Source: Paracidovorax sp031843945
GTDB taxonomy: Bacteria > Pseudomonadota > Gammaproteobacteria > Burkholderiales > Burkholderiaceae_C
NCBI RefSeq assembly: GCF_031843945.1
Contig: NZ_JAVTJJ010000008.1
Location: 104,418 to 168,417 of the forward strand
DNA: 64,000 bases
Direction: 5' to 3'
Below the pieces are notes generated by a model. The model saw only the letters and a program-made list of their open reading frames with translations, did not search any database and was not told where the DNA came from. The translations under genes and the position numbers were made by a program. How positions within the stretch are numbered: the stretch's first letter is position 1; every line of letters starts with the position of its first letter. Positions 36,823 through 45,373 of the stretch are shown in pieces.

Positions 36823-38298
36823 ATGTCATCGATGCGACGGAATTTTGCTTCTTCCCGGGCAGCCTTGCGGGGCCTTGTCGCAGCGGCGGCCGGGCTTGCC
36901 GCAGCGACGGGGCTGGTGGCCAGCGGGAACCCCGATCCGCTGGGCGAGAAGACCGGCGGCGATACGACCATCTTCGCCACCGGCCGCAACGCATTTTCAT
37001 TTCCGGCCGCCAATCTGGAGGATGCAGAACGCACGCGCTTCGTCATCGGCAATTCGTTCTTCCGGCGCAACTGGGTGGAAACCGGCGGCTCGACCACGGC
37101 GCGCGATGGCCTGGGGCCGCACTTCATCGCGCGCTCCTGCGGTGGCTGCCACATCCAGGACGGCCGTGGCGAGCCGCCAGCCATCTTCAACCGCCTGGGC
37201 GAAACACGCGATCCGCTGGTGTCGCTGTTGATTCGCCTGTCCATTCCGGGTACCGACCCGCATGGCGGGCCCAACCCCGAACCGGTCTACGGCGACCAGC
37301 TCAATACTGCCGCCGTGCACGGCGTGAAACCGGAAGGCACGGCCACGCTGCGCTACGACACGATTCGCGGCAAGTTTGCCGACGGCACGCCTTACTCGCT
37401 GCTCAAGCCCCACTACGGCGTGCGTGACCTGGGCTATGGCCCGTTGCATGCCGAGACAATGTTAAGCCCGCGCATCGCGCCGCAGATCATCGGCGTCGGG
37501 CTGCTCGAAGCCATCGCCGAAGCCGACATCCTGGCCAACGCTGCAAGCCAGGCCGCCTCGCCCGGTCCGATCAAGGGCATGCCCAACCGCGTGTGGGATG
37601 CGCCTTCGGGCCGCACCCTGCTGGGACGCTTCGGCTGGAAAGCCAACGTCGCCACCATCGCGCACCAGACGGGCGGCGCCTTCGTCGGCGACATGGGCAT
37701 CACCTCGCGCCACTTCCCCAGCGAAGCCTGCACCACCACGCAGGCCGACTGCGGCGCCTCGCCCAGCGGCGTGAGTGCGAGCGCACGCGGGCAAAAGGGT
37801 GTGGAGATCGACGACAAGACCTTCGACGACGTGGTTTTCTACCAGGCCACGCTGGCGCCACCCGGGCGCCGCAACGTGAACGACACCCAGGTGCTCCGCG
37901 GCCAGGCGCTCTTTGCCCAGGCCCAATGCGCGACATGCCACCGGCCAAGCTATGTCACCAAGGATGGCCCCTTCCCGCGCCTGACGAGCAAGGCACTGTC
38001 GGGGCAGCGCATCTGGCCCTACACCGACATGCTGCTGCACGACATGGGCGGAGGCCTGGCCGACGGCCGCCCCGACTTTCTGGCCAGCGGCCAGCAATGG
38101 CGCACGCCACCGCTCTGGGGCATCGGCCTCATCAAGGACGTCAACGGCCACACCCGGTTGCTGCACGATGGCCGGGCACGCGGCGTGCTGGAGGCTGTTC
38201 TGTGGCACGGCGGCGAAGCCGAAGACGCCAAGAAGAACGTGTTGAAGATGAACAAGGCGGACCGCGATGCGCTGGTTCGATTCGTGGAATCGCTATGA
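36823..38298 (+). CDS. Di-haem cytochrome c (di-haem oxidoreductase family, DUF1111)
   Basis: A 491-residue exported protein. It has a signal peptide (ALRGLVAAAAGLAAATG), one haem site CGGCH in ARSCGGCHIQDG near residue 107 and a second CATCH in AQCATCHRPSY near residue 369. The spacing and the closing TPPLWGIGLIKDVNG and LLHDGRA segment are typical of the di-haem oxidoreductase family found beside imelysin genes. It could oxidise or reduce iron in the periplasm; that is inference. ATG 36823 is used; ATG 36832 is equally possible. Its stop overlaps the next start by four bases. Confidence 0.9.
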   Translation: MSSMRRNFASSRAALRGLVAAAAGLAAATGLVASGNPDPLGEKTGGDTTIFATGRNAFSFPAANLEDAERTRFVIGNSFFRRNWVETGGSTTARDGLGPHFIARSCGGCHIQDGRGEPPAIFNRLGETRDPLVSLLIRLSIPGTDPHGGPNPEPVYGDQLNTAAVHGVKPEGTATLRYDTIRGKFADGTPYSLLKPHYGVRDLGYGPLHAETMLSPRIAPQIIGVGLLEAIAEADILANAASQAASPGPIKGMPNRVWDAPSGRTLLGRFGWKANVATIAHQTGGAFVGDMGITSRHFPSEACTTTQADCGASPSGVSASARGQKGVEIDDKTFDDVVFYQATLAPPGRRNVNDTQVLRGQALFAQAQCATCHRPSYVTKDGPFPRLTSKALSGQRIWPYTDMLLHDMGGGLADGRPDFLASGQQWRTPPLWGIGLIKDVNGHTRLLHDGRARGVLEAVLWHGGEAEDAKKNVLKMNKADRDALVRFVESL

Positions 38299-39410
38299 AA
38301 ACCCTGTCTCTCACCACTCCACGCCGGCACGCCCTGCTGGGCGTCTGCCTGACGCTGGCGAGCACCCTCGCCAGCGTGGAAGTTACCCATGCCCAGACCG
38401 GCTGGCGTGTGCAGGCCGTGCCTTTCTACGACACCACCCACGCCTTGCAGAGCCTGTACGGGCACTGGGGTGCGCCGCGCGCAGCCGCCTTCGCCACCGC
38501 GTCGCAGGCGCTGCCCGTGGCCTTGCGCGCGCTGTGCGCAGCGCCGGCCGCGCAACGCGACGCCGCGCTCACGGGCGCTCGCGCCGCCTGGACCGACACC
38601 ATGCTGGCGTGGGAGCACCTCTCGGGCGCCTCGGTCGGCCCGGTGATCGCGCGGCGCTCGCAAAGGCAGATCGACTTCGCGCCCACGCGGCCCAACCTGA
38701 TCGAGCGGGCCATCAAGACGCAGCCGCAGGGCGCCAGCGCCTTCGAGCGCGTTGGCACGCCCGCCAAGGGCCTGCCCGCGCTGGAATGGCTGCTGTGGAC
38801 CCAACCCGCAGCGCCGGCCACCCCCGCATGCAGCTACGCGGTGGAGGTCGCGCTGGATGTGGAGCGCGAAGCCGTGGCATTGCGCGCGGCCTTCGAAACT
38901 GCTGCCCGTACCGATTGGGCGGCAGAGGACGAGCAGGAGCGTTCAACCCAGGCCATGGCCGAGTTCATCAACCAATGGGTGGGTGGTATAGAGCGCCTGC
39001 GCTGGGCGCACATGGAAAAGCCGCTGCGCGCCGCGCAGGGCACACGCGCGCCGGAGTATCCCCGCGCCGCCAGCGGCCAGACATCGGCCGCCTGGAAGGC
39101 CGAATGGCAGGCCCTGCGCACACTGGCCGTGCTGCCCGCCGATGCCCCCCCGCCTGCGCCGGGCCAGGCGCTGGTGCCGCTGGAAACCTATCTGCGCGGC
39201 CGGGGCCTGAACCCTCTGGCAGACCGCCTGCTGAAGGCGACCCAGACGGTGGACACGGCCTTCGCCGCGCTCGACCAGGCCCGTGGCAACAACGGCCCGC
39301 AGGTGCAACAGACCGCGCGTGAACTGGCGGCCCTCAAGCGCCTGGCCGAGGCGGAGATCGCGCCGGCGCTGGAAGTGAGCATCGGTTTTTCGGACGCGGA
39401 TGGTGACTGA
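38295..39410 (+). CDS. Second imelysin-family protein, signature motif altered
   Basis: A 371-residue secreted protein; signal peptide RRHALLGVCLTLASTLASVEVTHAQ. The first half has LYGHWGAPRAAAF, DTMLAWEHLSGASVGPV and RRSQRQIDFAPTRPNLIERAI, typical of the second imelysin of such clusters. The region equal to GxHxxE reads GLPALEWLLW: the histidine is replaced by proline while the glutamate stays, so metal binding or catalysis probably differs from the first imelysin. ATG 38295 overlaps the di-haem gene stop (ATGA). The next gene starts one base after its stop. Confidence 0.9.
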   Translation: MKTLSLTTPRRHALLGVCLTLASTLASVEVTHAQTGWRVQAVPFYDTTHALQSLYGHWGAPRAAAFATASQALPVALRALCAAPAAQRDAALTGARAAWTDTMLAWEHLSGASVGPVIARRSQRQIDFAPTRPNLIERAIKTQPQGASAFERVGTPAKGLPALEWLLWTQPAAPATPACSYAVEVALDVEREAVALRAAFETAARTDWAAEDEQERSTQAMAEFINQWVGGIERLRWAHMEKPLRAAQGTRAPEYPRAASGQTSAAWKAEWQALRTLAVLPADAPPPAPGQALVPLETYLRGRGLNPLADRLLKATQTVDTAFAALDQARGNNGPQVQQTARELAALKRLAEAEIAPALEVSIGFSDADGD

Positions 39411-39411
39411 C

Positions 39412-40578
39412 ATGCGCCTGCCCCACGCACGGCCCGCAGCCTTGTCGCGTAGGTCGGCGCTGCAATGGCTGGGCCTGCTTGGCTTGTCGTGCCATGCGGT
39501 GGCGTTGGCAAAACCAGCTGCTTCAGGGCCCAGACTGGTGGCGGCATGGCAGCAGGCCGATGGCGGCTACCGCATCGGCCTGCTTTCTGTGGGCGGCACC
39601 GCAGGCGCGCCGTTGCAGGTGCTGCACGCGCTGGAAGTGCCCACCCGGGCCCATGGCGTGCACGCGCTTCGCGACGGCAGCATCGTCGCCACGGCGCGCC
39701 GCCCGGGCGACTGGCTGGTGCAGTGGAACCCCGCCGCCGCCGCGCCGCCGCAGTGGCACTGGGTGGACCCCACCCGCTCCTTCAACGGCCATGTGATCGC
39801 ATCGACCGATGGCCGCTCGCTCTACACCACCGAAACCGACATCGACACCGGGGCGAGCCTGGTCGCGCGGCGCGACGCGCGCAGCCTGGAAACCCTGGCC
39901 GAATGGCCGACCCACGGCATCGACGCGCACGAACTGCTGTGGGCGCCCGTCGCGGCACAAGGTCAAAGCAAAACCGCTGCGCCCCAGTTGATCGTCGCGA
40001 ATGGCGGCGTTCCCACCGCACCGGAGACCGGCCGCGTCAAGCGCGATCTGCACACCATGGACTCCTCCATCGTGCAACTGGATGGCACCACCGGCGCGCT
40101 GCGCGGGCAATGGCGCCTGGCCGACCAGCGCCTGAGCCTGCGGCACCTGGCCTGGGATGCCCAGGGCTCGACGCTCGGCATCGCACTGCAGGCCGAACAC
40201 GACGAAGCCACCGCACGCGCCGCCGCGCCCGTACTCGCGCTCTTCGATGGCAAGCAACTGCGCCTGGCGCAGGCGCCGCAAGCCTCGCAGGCTGCCTTGC
40301 GCGGCTACGGCGGCAGCATCGCTGCGGCGCCTGATGGCTGGGCGGTCAGCTGTCCAAGGGCGGGCGGCATCGCGACCTTCACGCCCGAAGGCGCGTGGCG
40401 CGGGCTGGTCGATCTGCCTGAAGTCTGCGCGCTGGCCCACGCCGAACGGCAACTGTGGGCAGCCGGGCTCGACCATTCACTGCGAGATGCATTGGGTCGG
40501 TCGCCTGAACAGCACCCGCACACCCTGGCACTGGCAGGCGCGCGCATGGACAATCATTGGGCCGTTGCTGCGTCTTGA
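39412..40578 (+). CDS. DUF1513 family protein, Tat-exported
   Basis: A 388-residue protein with a twin-arginine-like signal (LSRRSALQWLGLLGLSCHAVALA). The mature part is a WD-like propeller: RAHGVHALRDGSIVATARRPGDW, RSFNGHVIASTDGRSLYTTE, HGIDAHELLW and SSIVQLDGTTG are DUF1513 marks. It is the fourth gene of the imelysin operon, a conserved position for this family. Role in iron handling is inferred from that linkage only. ATG 39412 starts one base past the previous stop; ATG 39400 overlaps and is the alternative. Confidence 0.88.
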   Translation: MRLPHARPAALSRRSALQWLGLLGLSCHAVALAKPAASGPRLVAAWQQADGGYRIGLLSVGGTAGAPLQVLHALEVPTRAHGVHALRDGSIVATARRPGDWLVQWNPAAAAPPQWHWVDPTRSFNGHVIASTDGRSLYTTETDIDTGASLVARRDARSLETLAEWPTHGIDAHELLWAPVAAQGQSKTAAPQLIVANGGVPTAPETGRVKRDLHTMDSSIVQLDGTTGALRGQWRLADQRLSLRHLAWDAQGSTLGIALQAEHDEATARAAAPVLALFDGKQLRLAQAPQASQAALRGYGGSIAAAPDGWAVSCPRAGGIATFTPEGAWRGLVDLPEVCALAHAERQLWAAGLDHSLRDALGRSPEQHPHTLALAGARMDNHWAVAAS

Positions 40579-40605
40579 CGTACGCGGGCAGCAGCGGACG
40601 ACGGT

Positions 40606-40851
40606 TCACTTTTTCGTGAACATGAAGTAACCCAGCACCAGCGCGCCTAGCCCGAAGACGAGCCGCGCGATCCACGGCGCGATCATCCAGGCGCCGAACA
40701 TCGCCGCAATGCGGCCCCACACGCTCGGCGATTCCCAGGCCGGTTGCTTCTCATTAGAAACACCCGCCTTCAACGGGTAGCCGCAACCGGGGCATGCAGG
40801 CGCATGCGACGACACTTCGCGCGAGCATTCGGGGCAACGGATCAATGCCAT
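40606..40851 (-). CDS. Small zinc-ribbon membrane protein
   Basis: An 81-residue protein. Residues 5-25 form a zinc ribbon (CPECSREVSSHAPACPGCG) and residues about 55-75 one membrane segment (WIARLVFGLGALVLGYFMF). ATG 40851 has AAGGA seven bases upstream and lies one base past the stop of the OmpA-domain gene, so it is the last gene of the repeat-fibre operon. Proteins of this shape are common and of unknown role; a link to the fibre system rests on position alone. Confidence 0.75.
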   Translation of the reverse strand: MALIRCPECSREVSSHAPACPGCGYPLKAGVSNEKQPAWESPSVWGRIAAMFGAWMIAPWIARLVFGLGALVLGYFMFTKK

Positions 40852-40852
40852 G

Positions 40853-41575
40853 TCAATTCCTTGGTGATGAGTGCCCGGTGCCAGCGGGCAGCGCGCCAAT
40901 CAGTATCTGCACCCGGCGGTTGAGCTGACGGCCCTGCGGGTCATCGCGCCCATCCGGCGTGGCGTTGGGCGCAATGGGCTCGCGCTCACCGCTGCCGCGC
41001 GCTTGCGGCAGGCGCGTGGTGCGTTGCTGCAATGCCTGCGCCACGGTGTCGGCGCGGCGTTGCGACAACTCGTCGTTGTACGCGTCGGTGCCTTTGCTGT
41101 CGGTATGGCCGACGACGGTGAGCGGCGCTTGCGGATAGCTCTTGACGAGTTCGGCAGCCTTGTCCAGCGGCGCTGCCGCGTCGGGCCGCAAGCTGGCCTT
41201 GTCGAAATCGAACAGCACGTCTGCGGGCAGGTCGACCGATATAGCCTGCTGCGGCGTCGGCTGCGCTTTCAGCTCCAGCAGCAACGCGCGGGTCTGCTCC
41301 AGCCGCGCTGGTGGCACCTCCGCCTCGCGCAGCATCGTTACCGGCCCTGCCTGGGGCTGCAGTTGCGTGGCCGGGCCTTGTGGCGCCAGTGACCCAGTGA
41401 CGTTCTGTGCATGCAATTGCGTGCTGGGGGCGTCGTTCACGGCGCGAAGCTGCGTCGATACCTGCGCCAGCGGCCGGCCACTGCGGTCCACGATGAAGCC
41501 TTGGGCCGCAACGGCAGCGCAAGCGCCACCCGCCAGCAACGCGCCCGCCATGCGTAGCCACATTGCGCCCTGCAT
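40853..41575 (-). CDS. OmpA-domain outer-membrane-associated protein
   Basis: A 240-residue protein with a signal peptide (MAGALLAGGACAAVAAQ). A low-complexity linker (about 25-110) rich in Gln, Ala and Pro leads to an OmpA C-terminal peptidoglycan-binding domain: VLFDFDKASLRPDA, VVGHTDSKGTDAYNDELSQRRADTVAQAL, and NRRVQILI. The domain should hold a complex to the cell wall. The start ATG overlaps the preceding lipoprotein stop by one base. In the operon it may anchor the CsgG-like secretion pore or the surface fibre; that is inference from context. Confidence 0.87.
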   Translation of the reverse strand: MQGAMWLRMAGALLAGGACAAVAAQGFIVDRSGRPLAQVSTQLRAVNDAPSTQLHAQNVTGSLAPQGPATQLQPQAGPVTMLREAEVPPARLEQTRALLLELKAQPTPQQAISVDLPADVLFDFDKASLRPDAAAPLDKAAELVKSYPQAPLTVVGHTDSKGTDAYNDELSQRRADTVAQALQQRTTRLPQARGSGEREPIAPNATPDGRDDPQGRQLNRRVQILIGALPAGTGHSSPRN

Positions 41576-42231
41576 CAACCGCCCTGCAACGGAAGGTCGA
41601 TGGAGAAACCTGGCGACACGATGTTGTCGCCCTTGGCGCCGTCATTGAAGACCAGTTTCAGCTGCCGGGCGGTGGGCGCCACGCTGCCCAGGAACACCAG
41701 CTGGCCGTTAAGCGTTTCACCTTCTCGAATGGTGATGTCGCGATTGGTGTCAGGGCGTTTGATGTGCAACTTGGCCCCCGATTCGTCCTGCAGATAGGTG
41801 TCAGCCAAGGCGAGCATGGTCGAGTCGGTGATGCGGTTGGCAAAGGAAATGCTCACGTCCAGCACGGTGGCATCACCGCCGATTTCCACGCTCTTCACAC
41901 GCACCGTCACGCCCGCTGGCGCGACCCCCTGCACTCCGAGCGGCAGTTTGCGGGGCGCGCTGGCTTGCGCAGGCGCCACGGCCGTGGCGGGCGCTGCCGC
42001 GAGGGCTGGCGCAGCAGGAGCGGCAGCAACCGCCGGAGCCGCTGGCGTTTGCGGTGCTGCGGGCGTTGCTGGTGTTGCAGGCACGGCTGCCACAGGCGCA
42101 GCCGGTGCTGCTGCAGTGCTTGCCTGATCCTTGCAGGCCGCCAAGCCAAGCGCCAGCGTAGCAAGTGCCAGCACTGCTGCGCGCTGGGGGACAGCAAAAC
42201 TGCGAGAGCGCTGCATGGTGGAAGTTGTCAT
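41575..42231 (-). CDS. Lipoprotein with Ala/Pro-rich linker, repeat-fibre operon
   Basis: A 218-residue protein with a lipoprotein signal ending in LGLAACKDQ. Residues about 35-95 are almost only Ala, Pro and Val, a flexible spacer. The rest (about 98-218) looks like a beta-sandwich: GVTVRVKSVEIGGDATVLDVSISFANRI, LQDESGAKLHIKR and ETLNGQLVFLG. I do not recognise the family. It follows the collagen-like repeat gene by 39 bases and is coupled to the OmpA-domain gene. An outer-membrane accessory factor is the natural guess. Confidence 0.75.
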   Translation of the reverse strand: MTTSTMQRSRSFAVPQRAAVLALATLALGLAACKDQASTAAAPAAPVAAVPATPATPAAPQTPAAPAVAAAPAAPALAAAPATAVAPAQASAPRKLPLGVQGVAPAGVTVRVKSVEIGGDATVLDVSISFANRITDSTMLALADTYLQDESGAKLHIKRPDTNRDITIREGETLNGQLVFLGSVAPTARQLKLVFNDGAKGDNIVSPGFSIDLPLQGG

Positions 42232-42270
42232 TCCCTGTGCCTTTCAATTGTTATGAGGTGGCGCGCGACG

Positions 42271-42732
42271 TCAGCGCACGCGAATACTGTTGACTTGCGT
42301 GTCGTGCGGGCGCGCTGGTGCGGCCTTGTTCGTTTTGCCTTCGTTCGTAGGACAGGGCTGCACGTTGACATCGCTGCTGTTGCGGCCTTGCACGATCACC
42401 GTGCGGCCCTCAAGGCGCTGCGCGTTCACGTCGATGGAATTCACCGCTGTGTTGGCCGGCCCACAACCCACCTGGGTCGCCGTATTGCCGGTGACTTCCA
42501 GCCTGTTGCCGTTGACCTCGCGTGGAGTTTGCCGACCTGGAACTGGTGCTGACGCAGCGGGTTGTGATGGCTTGGCCGCACGCTCGCTCTGGCCTGTCGT
42601 TCCGGTAGAACCTACCGGTCCGATCGGTCCCGAAGGCCCGATCTGGGCCTGTGCAGTCGAATGCAATGCGCACACCGCGATCAGACGCAGGAGCACGCGC
42701 GGGGCAACGCGAATCGGAACAACGTTCATCAT
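42271..42732 (-). CDS. Secreted small protein with collagen-like stretch and GN repeat
   Basis: A 153-residue exported protein. After the signal peptide (RLIAVCALHSTAQAQ) come five Gly-x-y triplets (GPSGPIGPVGSTGTTG, about 32-47), a proline/serine linker, and one unit like the repeat of the 1190-residue neighbour: NRLEVTGNTATQV... AVNSIDVNAQRLEGRTVIVQG. It ends VNSIRVR, echoing VNSININ at the end of the 119-residue protein. The two mature cysteines flanking the repeat may pair. ATG 42732 overlaps the Sel1-like gene stop (ATGA). It is probably a minor fibre component, cap or chaperone; no family is recognised. Confidence 0.78.
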   Translation of the reverse strand: MMNVVPIRVAPRVLLRLIAVCALHSTAQAQIGPSGPIGPVGSTGTTGQSERAAKPSQPAASAPVPGRQTPREVNGNRLEVTGNTATQVGCGPANTAVNSIDVNAQRLEGRTVIVQGRNSSDVNVQPCPTNEGKTNKAAPARPHDTQVNSIRVR

Positions 42733-43583
42733 GGCAAAGGAGTTCCCGGCAGACGGCTGCCGGGCAGTGGCGCGGCGCCTGCAGGGGCCGAGGGCGTGGT
42801 GGCCGATGGAGCCAAGGTCGAGGGCATCGCGTTCGGCGTGCCTGGCAGCGTGCCTGCTGCAGAAGGCACGGTCAGCGAAGGTGCCGGCAGACCGGCACCA
42901 GTTGCATTGCCCGACTGCCTTTGCCGAACCTGCGCCTCTAGTTCTTGCGAAAAACGCTCTGCCAATGCAACCTCTTCCGCCGCCATCTGCCCACCCAGTT
43001 CGGTGATCACGCGGGTGGCCTCCGATGCGGCCGCCATGCCCGGGCTGCCCAGGCGCTCAGCCAGCCGGGCGTAACCCAGCGCCTTCACTCGATCCTGCGG
43101 CAAGCCGCCGCGGCCCTGGCGGTTCATTTCGGACAGCTGCTGCATGGCGCGCGGGTCGCCCCGCACCGCAGCCAGCAGGTACCAGCGATAGGCCTGGCTG
43201 ATGTCCGCGATGCCCGAGCGCTGGTTCTGATACGCGTCCCCCACGAACGACAGCAGCTGCGGGTTCTGCGTCGTTAAGGCTTCCTGCTTGAGCCGTTCGA
43301 GTTCGTTGCGGTAGATCGGCCCCTGGCAACCCAACCCGGCCACGCCCTTTTCGATGGACTGGTTGCACGACTCCACGAAGCGGGCACCTTCCCCTGCTGC
43401 GGGCGTCCCACGTACCGTCGATGTGGCCGCGGCAGCGGTTGCCGGGGCGGCGGGCGCTGGAGAGGGCGCGGCAGCGGACGACCCGACCGCACCACTCGAC
43501 TGTGCCCAGGCGATACCTGCAACCGACAGGCCTGCGGCGCACAAGCCCGTGCGCATCCAGCGGCTCGCACTACACGTTCTCAT
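42729..43583 (-). CDS. Sel1-like repeat protein, repeat-fibre operon
   Basis: A 284-residue exported protein. The signal peptide ends near SVAGIAWAQ, an Ala/Pro linker follows, and residues about 85-180 hold helical repeats: FVGDAYQNQRSGIADISQAYRWYLLAAVRGDPRAM and KALGYARLAERLGSPGMA, typical Sel1/TPR-like units. The C-terminal 60 residues are Pro/Ala/Thr-rich. It would sit in the periplasm and bind protein partners. Its start overlaps the CsgG-like gene stop and its stop overlaps the collagen-like gene start, so three genes are translationally coupled. A periplasmic escort for the fibre subunits is inference. Confidence 0.8.
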   Translation of the reverse strand: MRTCSASRWMRTGLCAAGLSVAGIAWAQSSGAVGSSAAAPSPAPAAPATAAAATSTVRGTPAAGEGARFVESCNQSIEKGVAGLGCQGPIYRNELERLKQEALTTQNPQLLSFVGDAYQNQRSGIADISQAYRWYLLAAVRGDPRAMQQLSEMNRQGRGGLPQDRVKALGYARLAERLGSPGMAAASEATRVITELGGQMAAEEVALAERFSQELEAQVRQRQSGNATGAGLPAPSLTVPSAAGTLPGTPNAMPSTLAPSATTPSAPAGAAPLPGSRLPGTPLP

Positions 43584-44773
43584 GTGCCTGCCTTTGCCAC
43601 GCCTTTCGCCACGGTGGCGGGTGGCGTCTGGGCTGCCGGCGCGGCGCTGCCCACCGGCACCACAGCCGCAGCGGGCTGCGTGGCCCGCGCTTCCCACGAC
43701 ATGGGCACGTTGAAGAACAGCGGCTCGAAGCCTTCCCACTTCAGCACGTCCACCTCGCCCTTGTCGGCAAAGCGTTCGGAATAGACCTTCTGCAAAGCGG
43801 TTCTGGTTGGGTCATCCAGTTTCTGAGTCACCTGTACCGGCTCGCCATACTTGCGCAGCATCACCTGGATCAGACCGAGCTTCAACTCGGGCGTCAAACC
43901 TGTGAAGGCCGCGCGCATGTTTTCGATCACCACCGGGTCGGGCGTGCCGCCGGGAATGCAACGCCAGTAAGGGGTGTTCGTGGCCTTGCCCACCAGCTCA
44001 AGCACGCTCAAGTCCACCAGAGTGCGGATCGCGGAATGGCGGCCCTGCAGATACTTGCCTTCCATCTTGAAGCCGAATGCATCGCCGTAAAAGCCCAGGC
44101 TGGCGTTGTCTTCCGAGCTGAAGTTCAGCACCTTGACCACATTGGACGACTGGATGCGCGGCACCATCTGCTGCGTGGAAAAGCTCACCAGATTCAGATC
44201 GAGTGCCAAGGCCGAGAAGATGGCCGTGCGCTTGACGTCAGCACCCAGCGTGACCTTGCCATTGCCGCCACCGAACTCCACGCCTGCCGAGTTCACGCGC
44301 CCTGCACCGGCAATGGCGCGGTCGAATTCGGTCAATGCGCCCGTGATCAGAAAGTCAGGCATGGTCACGCCGAACTTCGCGCCCAGCTGCGCCTGGGCAA
44401 CCAGATAGTCAGGGTGATAGGGCACGTACACCACGCGTGCACCAATGCGGTTGACCGCTGTACGGACCATCTCGGTGATGTCGCCCGGAATCTCTGCGCC
44501 CGCCAAGGGGCTCGACAGGTTGGTGGCATCCAGAATGCTGCGCGTCTGCATGTAGATGATGGGATCGCCATCCTTGTACACGTCAAGCATGTTGCCGAAC
44601 CGCCCCAGGGCCAGTGAGTAGGAACTCAGGTTGGTGACGGGAAGCAGTTTTTCTGCGTCGCGCTCGGCCATCAGCTTGGATGCGTCGCTGAGCGCGTTTT
44701 CCGTGGTGGCACACCCGCTCAGCAGAGCCAGCGCCACCAGCGCGCCTCCCCACCGCATGGTTTTCTTGATCAT
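43580..44773 (-). CDS. CsgG/HfaB-family outer-membrane lipoprotein, candidate secretion pore
   Basis: A 397-residue lipoprotein (signal ending ALLSGCATT). The central part follows the CsgG pattern: VRTAVNRIGARVVYVPY, DFLITGALTEFDRAI, a glycine-rich hairpin SAGVEFGGGNGKVTLGADV, then IFSALALDLNLVSFSTQQMV with two amphipathic strand segments and a long helix AIRTLVDLSVLELVGKAT. In curli systems CsgG forms a nonameric channel that exports amyloid subunits; HfaB does so for holdfast anchors. It is larger than CsgG (277) because of a C-terminal domain and an Ala/Pro tail. It lies downstream of three secreted proteins, the expected cargo. HfaB-like is my preferred name, not proven. Confidence 0.75.
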   Translation of the reverse strand: MIKKTMRWGGALVALALLSGCATTENALSDASKLMAERDAEKLLPVTNLSSYSLALGRFGNMLDVYKDGDPIIYMQTRSILDATNLSSPLAGAEIPGDITEMVRTAVNRIGARVVYVPYHPDYLVAQAQLGAKFGVTMPDFLITGALTEFDRAIAGAGRVNSAGVEFGGGNGKVTLGADVKRTAIFSALALDLNLVSFSTQQMVPRIQSSNVVKVLNFSSEDNASLGFYGDAFGFKMEGKYLQGRHSAIRTLVDLSVLELVGKATNTPYWRCIPGGTPDPVVIENMRAAFTGLTPELKLGLIQVMLRKYGEPVQVTQKLDDPTRTALQKVYSERFADKGEVDVLKWEGFEPLFFNVPMSWEARATQPAAAVVPVGSAAPAAQTPPATVAKGVAKAGT

Positions 44774-44874
44774 GATTGTTCGCTATGTCGTTGATGGGAT
44801 TGCGCCGGCGGGTCTGAGACTCGCGACAGCGCTGGCGCAGCCTCTTCTTCTGCACGCCTGGGAAAGCAAGCCGT

Positions 44875-45330
44875 TCACCGGCCGGAGTTGATCACGGTGA
44901 TGTTCTCAACGCCGCGGCCCTCGACGAACAGCGTCACGTTGCCGTTGACCGGGCCCTGGATGACCGGGCTGGCGATGCGCAACGTGCCATCGGCACCCCG
45001 CTGAACGTCCGAATACGTCGATCGGATCACGATGTTCTTCTGATCGTCCGGAAGCTTGAGCGTCCCGTCCGGCTGTACCAGCGCGCTTTGCTCCACCAGG
45101 GAGTTCTGTGCGATGGCGCGGTTGACGCGCGCCTTGGAACTGACCGATGGATAGACGTTGTCCTGCAGTTTCACGCCGCTCTGGTTCACGTCCTTGTAGT
45201 TACTCAATTGCTCGTTGTAGTTCACCAGTTGGGCCTGCGCGCCCACCGCGCAGCAAGCCACTGCCAGCGTGCACCCATAGCGCGCCCACCATCCGCTCGC
45301 ACGGAGGCCTCTCGATACCGTCTTTTTCAT
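44875..45330 (-). CDS. Small secreted protein of the repeat-fibre operon (HfaA-like by position)
   Basis: A 151-residue exported protein. The signal peptide ends at VGAQAQ; the mature part starts LVNYNEQLSNYKDVNQSGVK and is rich in Asn, Gln and Val. The end, VNGNVTLFVEGRGVENITVINSGR, has alternating strand-like residues and an Asn/Gly pattern like the repeat proteins. ATG 45330 has GAGGAG eight bases upstream. It sits between the 1190-residue repeat protein and the CsgG/HfaB-like lipoprotein, as hfaA does beside hfaB in Caulobacter. Homology to HfaA is a suggestion from order and size only. Confidence 0.68.
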   Translation of the reverse strand: MKKTVSRGLRASGWWARYGCTLAVACCAVGAQAQLVNYNEQLSNYKDVNQSGVKLQDNVYPSVSSKARVNRAIAQNSLVEQSALVQPDGTLKLPDDQKNIVIRSTYSDVQRGADGTLRIASPVIQGPVNGNVTLFVEGRGVENITVINSGR

Positions 45331-45373
45331 AGGACTGACTCCTCGTTCGACAAACAATGACCCGCTTTTGCCA

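Noticed and set aside
37593..39410. A 605-codon version of the second imelysin starting at 37593
   Set aside because: The first 234 codons overlap the di-haem gene in another frame; the signal peptide starts at 38295 with an ATGA overlap.
43580..44773. True curli (csg) operon
   Set aside because: The CsgG-like protein is larger, CsgE/F/D are not seen, and the secreted repeats lack the curli Ser-x5-Gln-x-Gly pattern.
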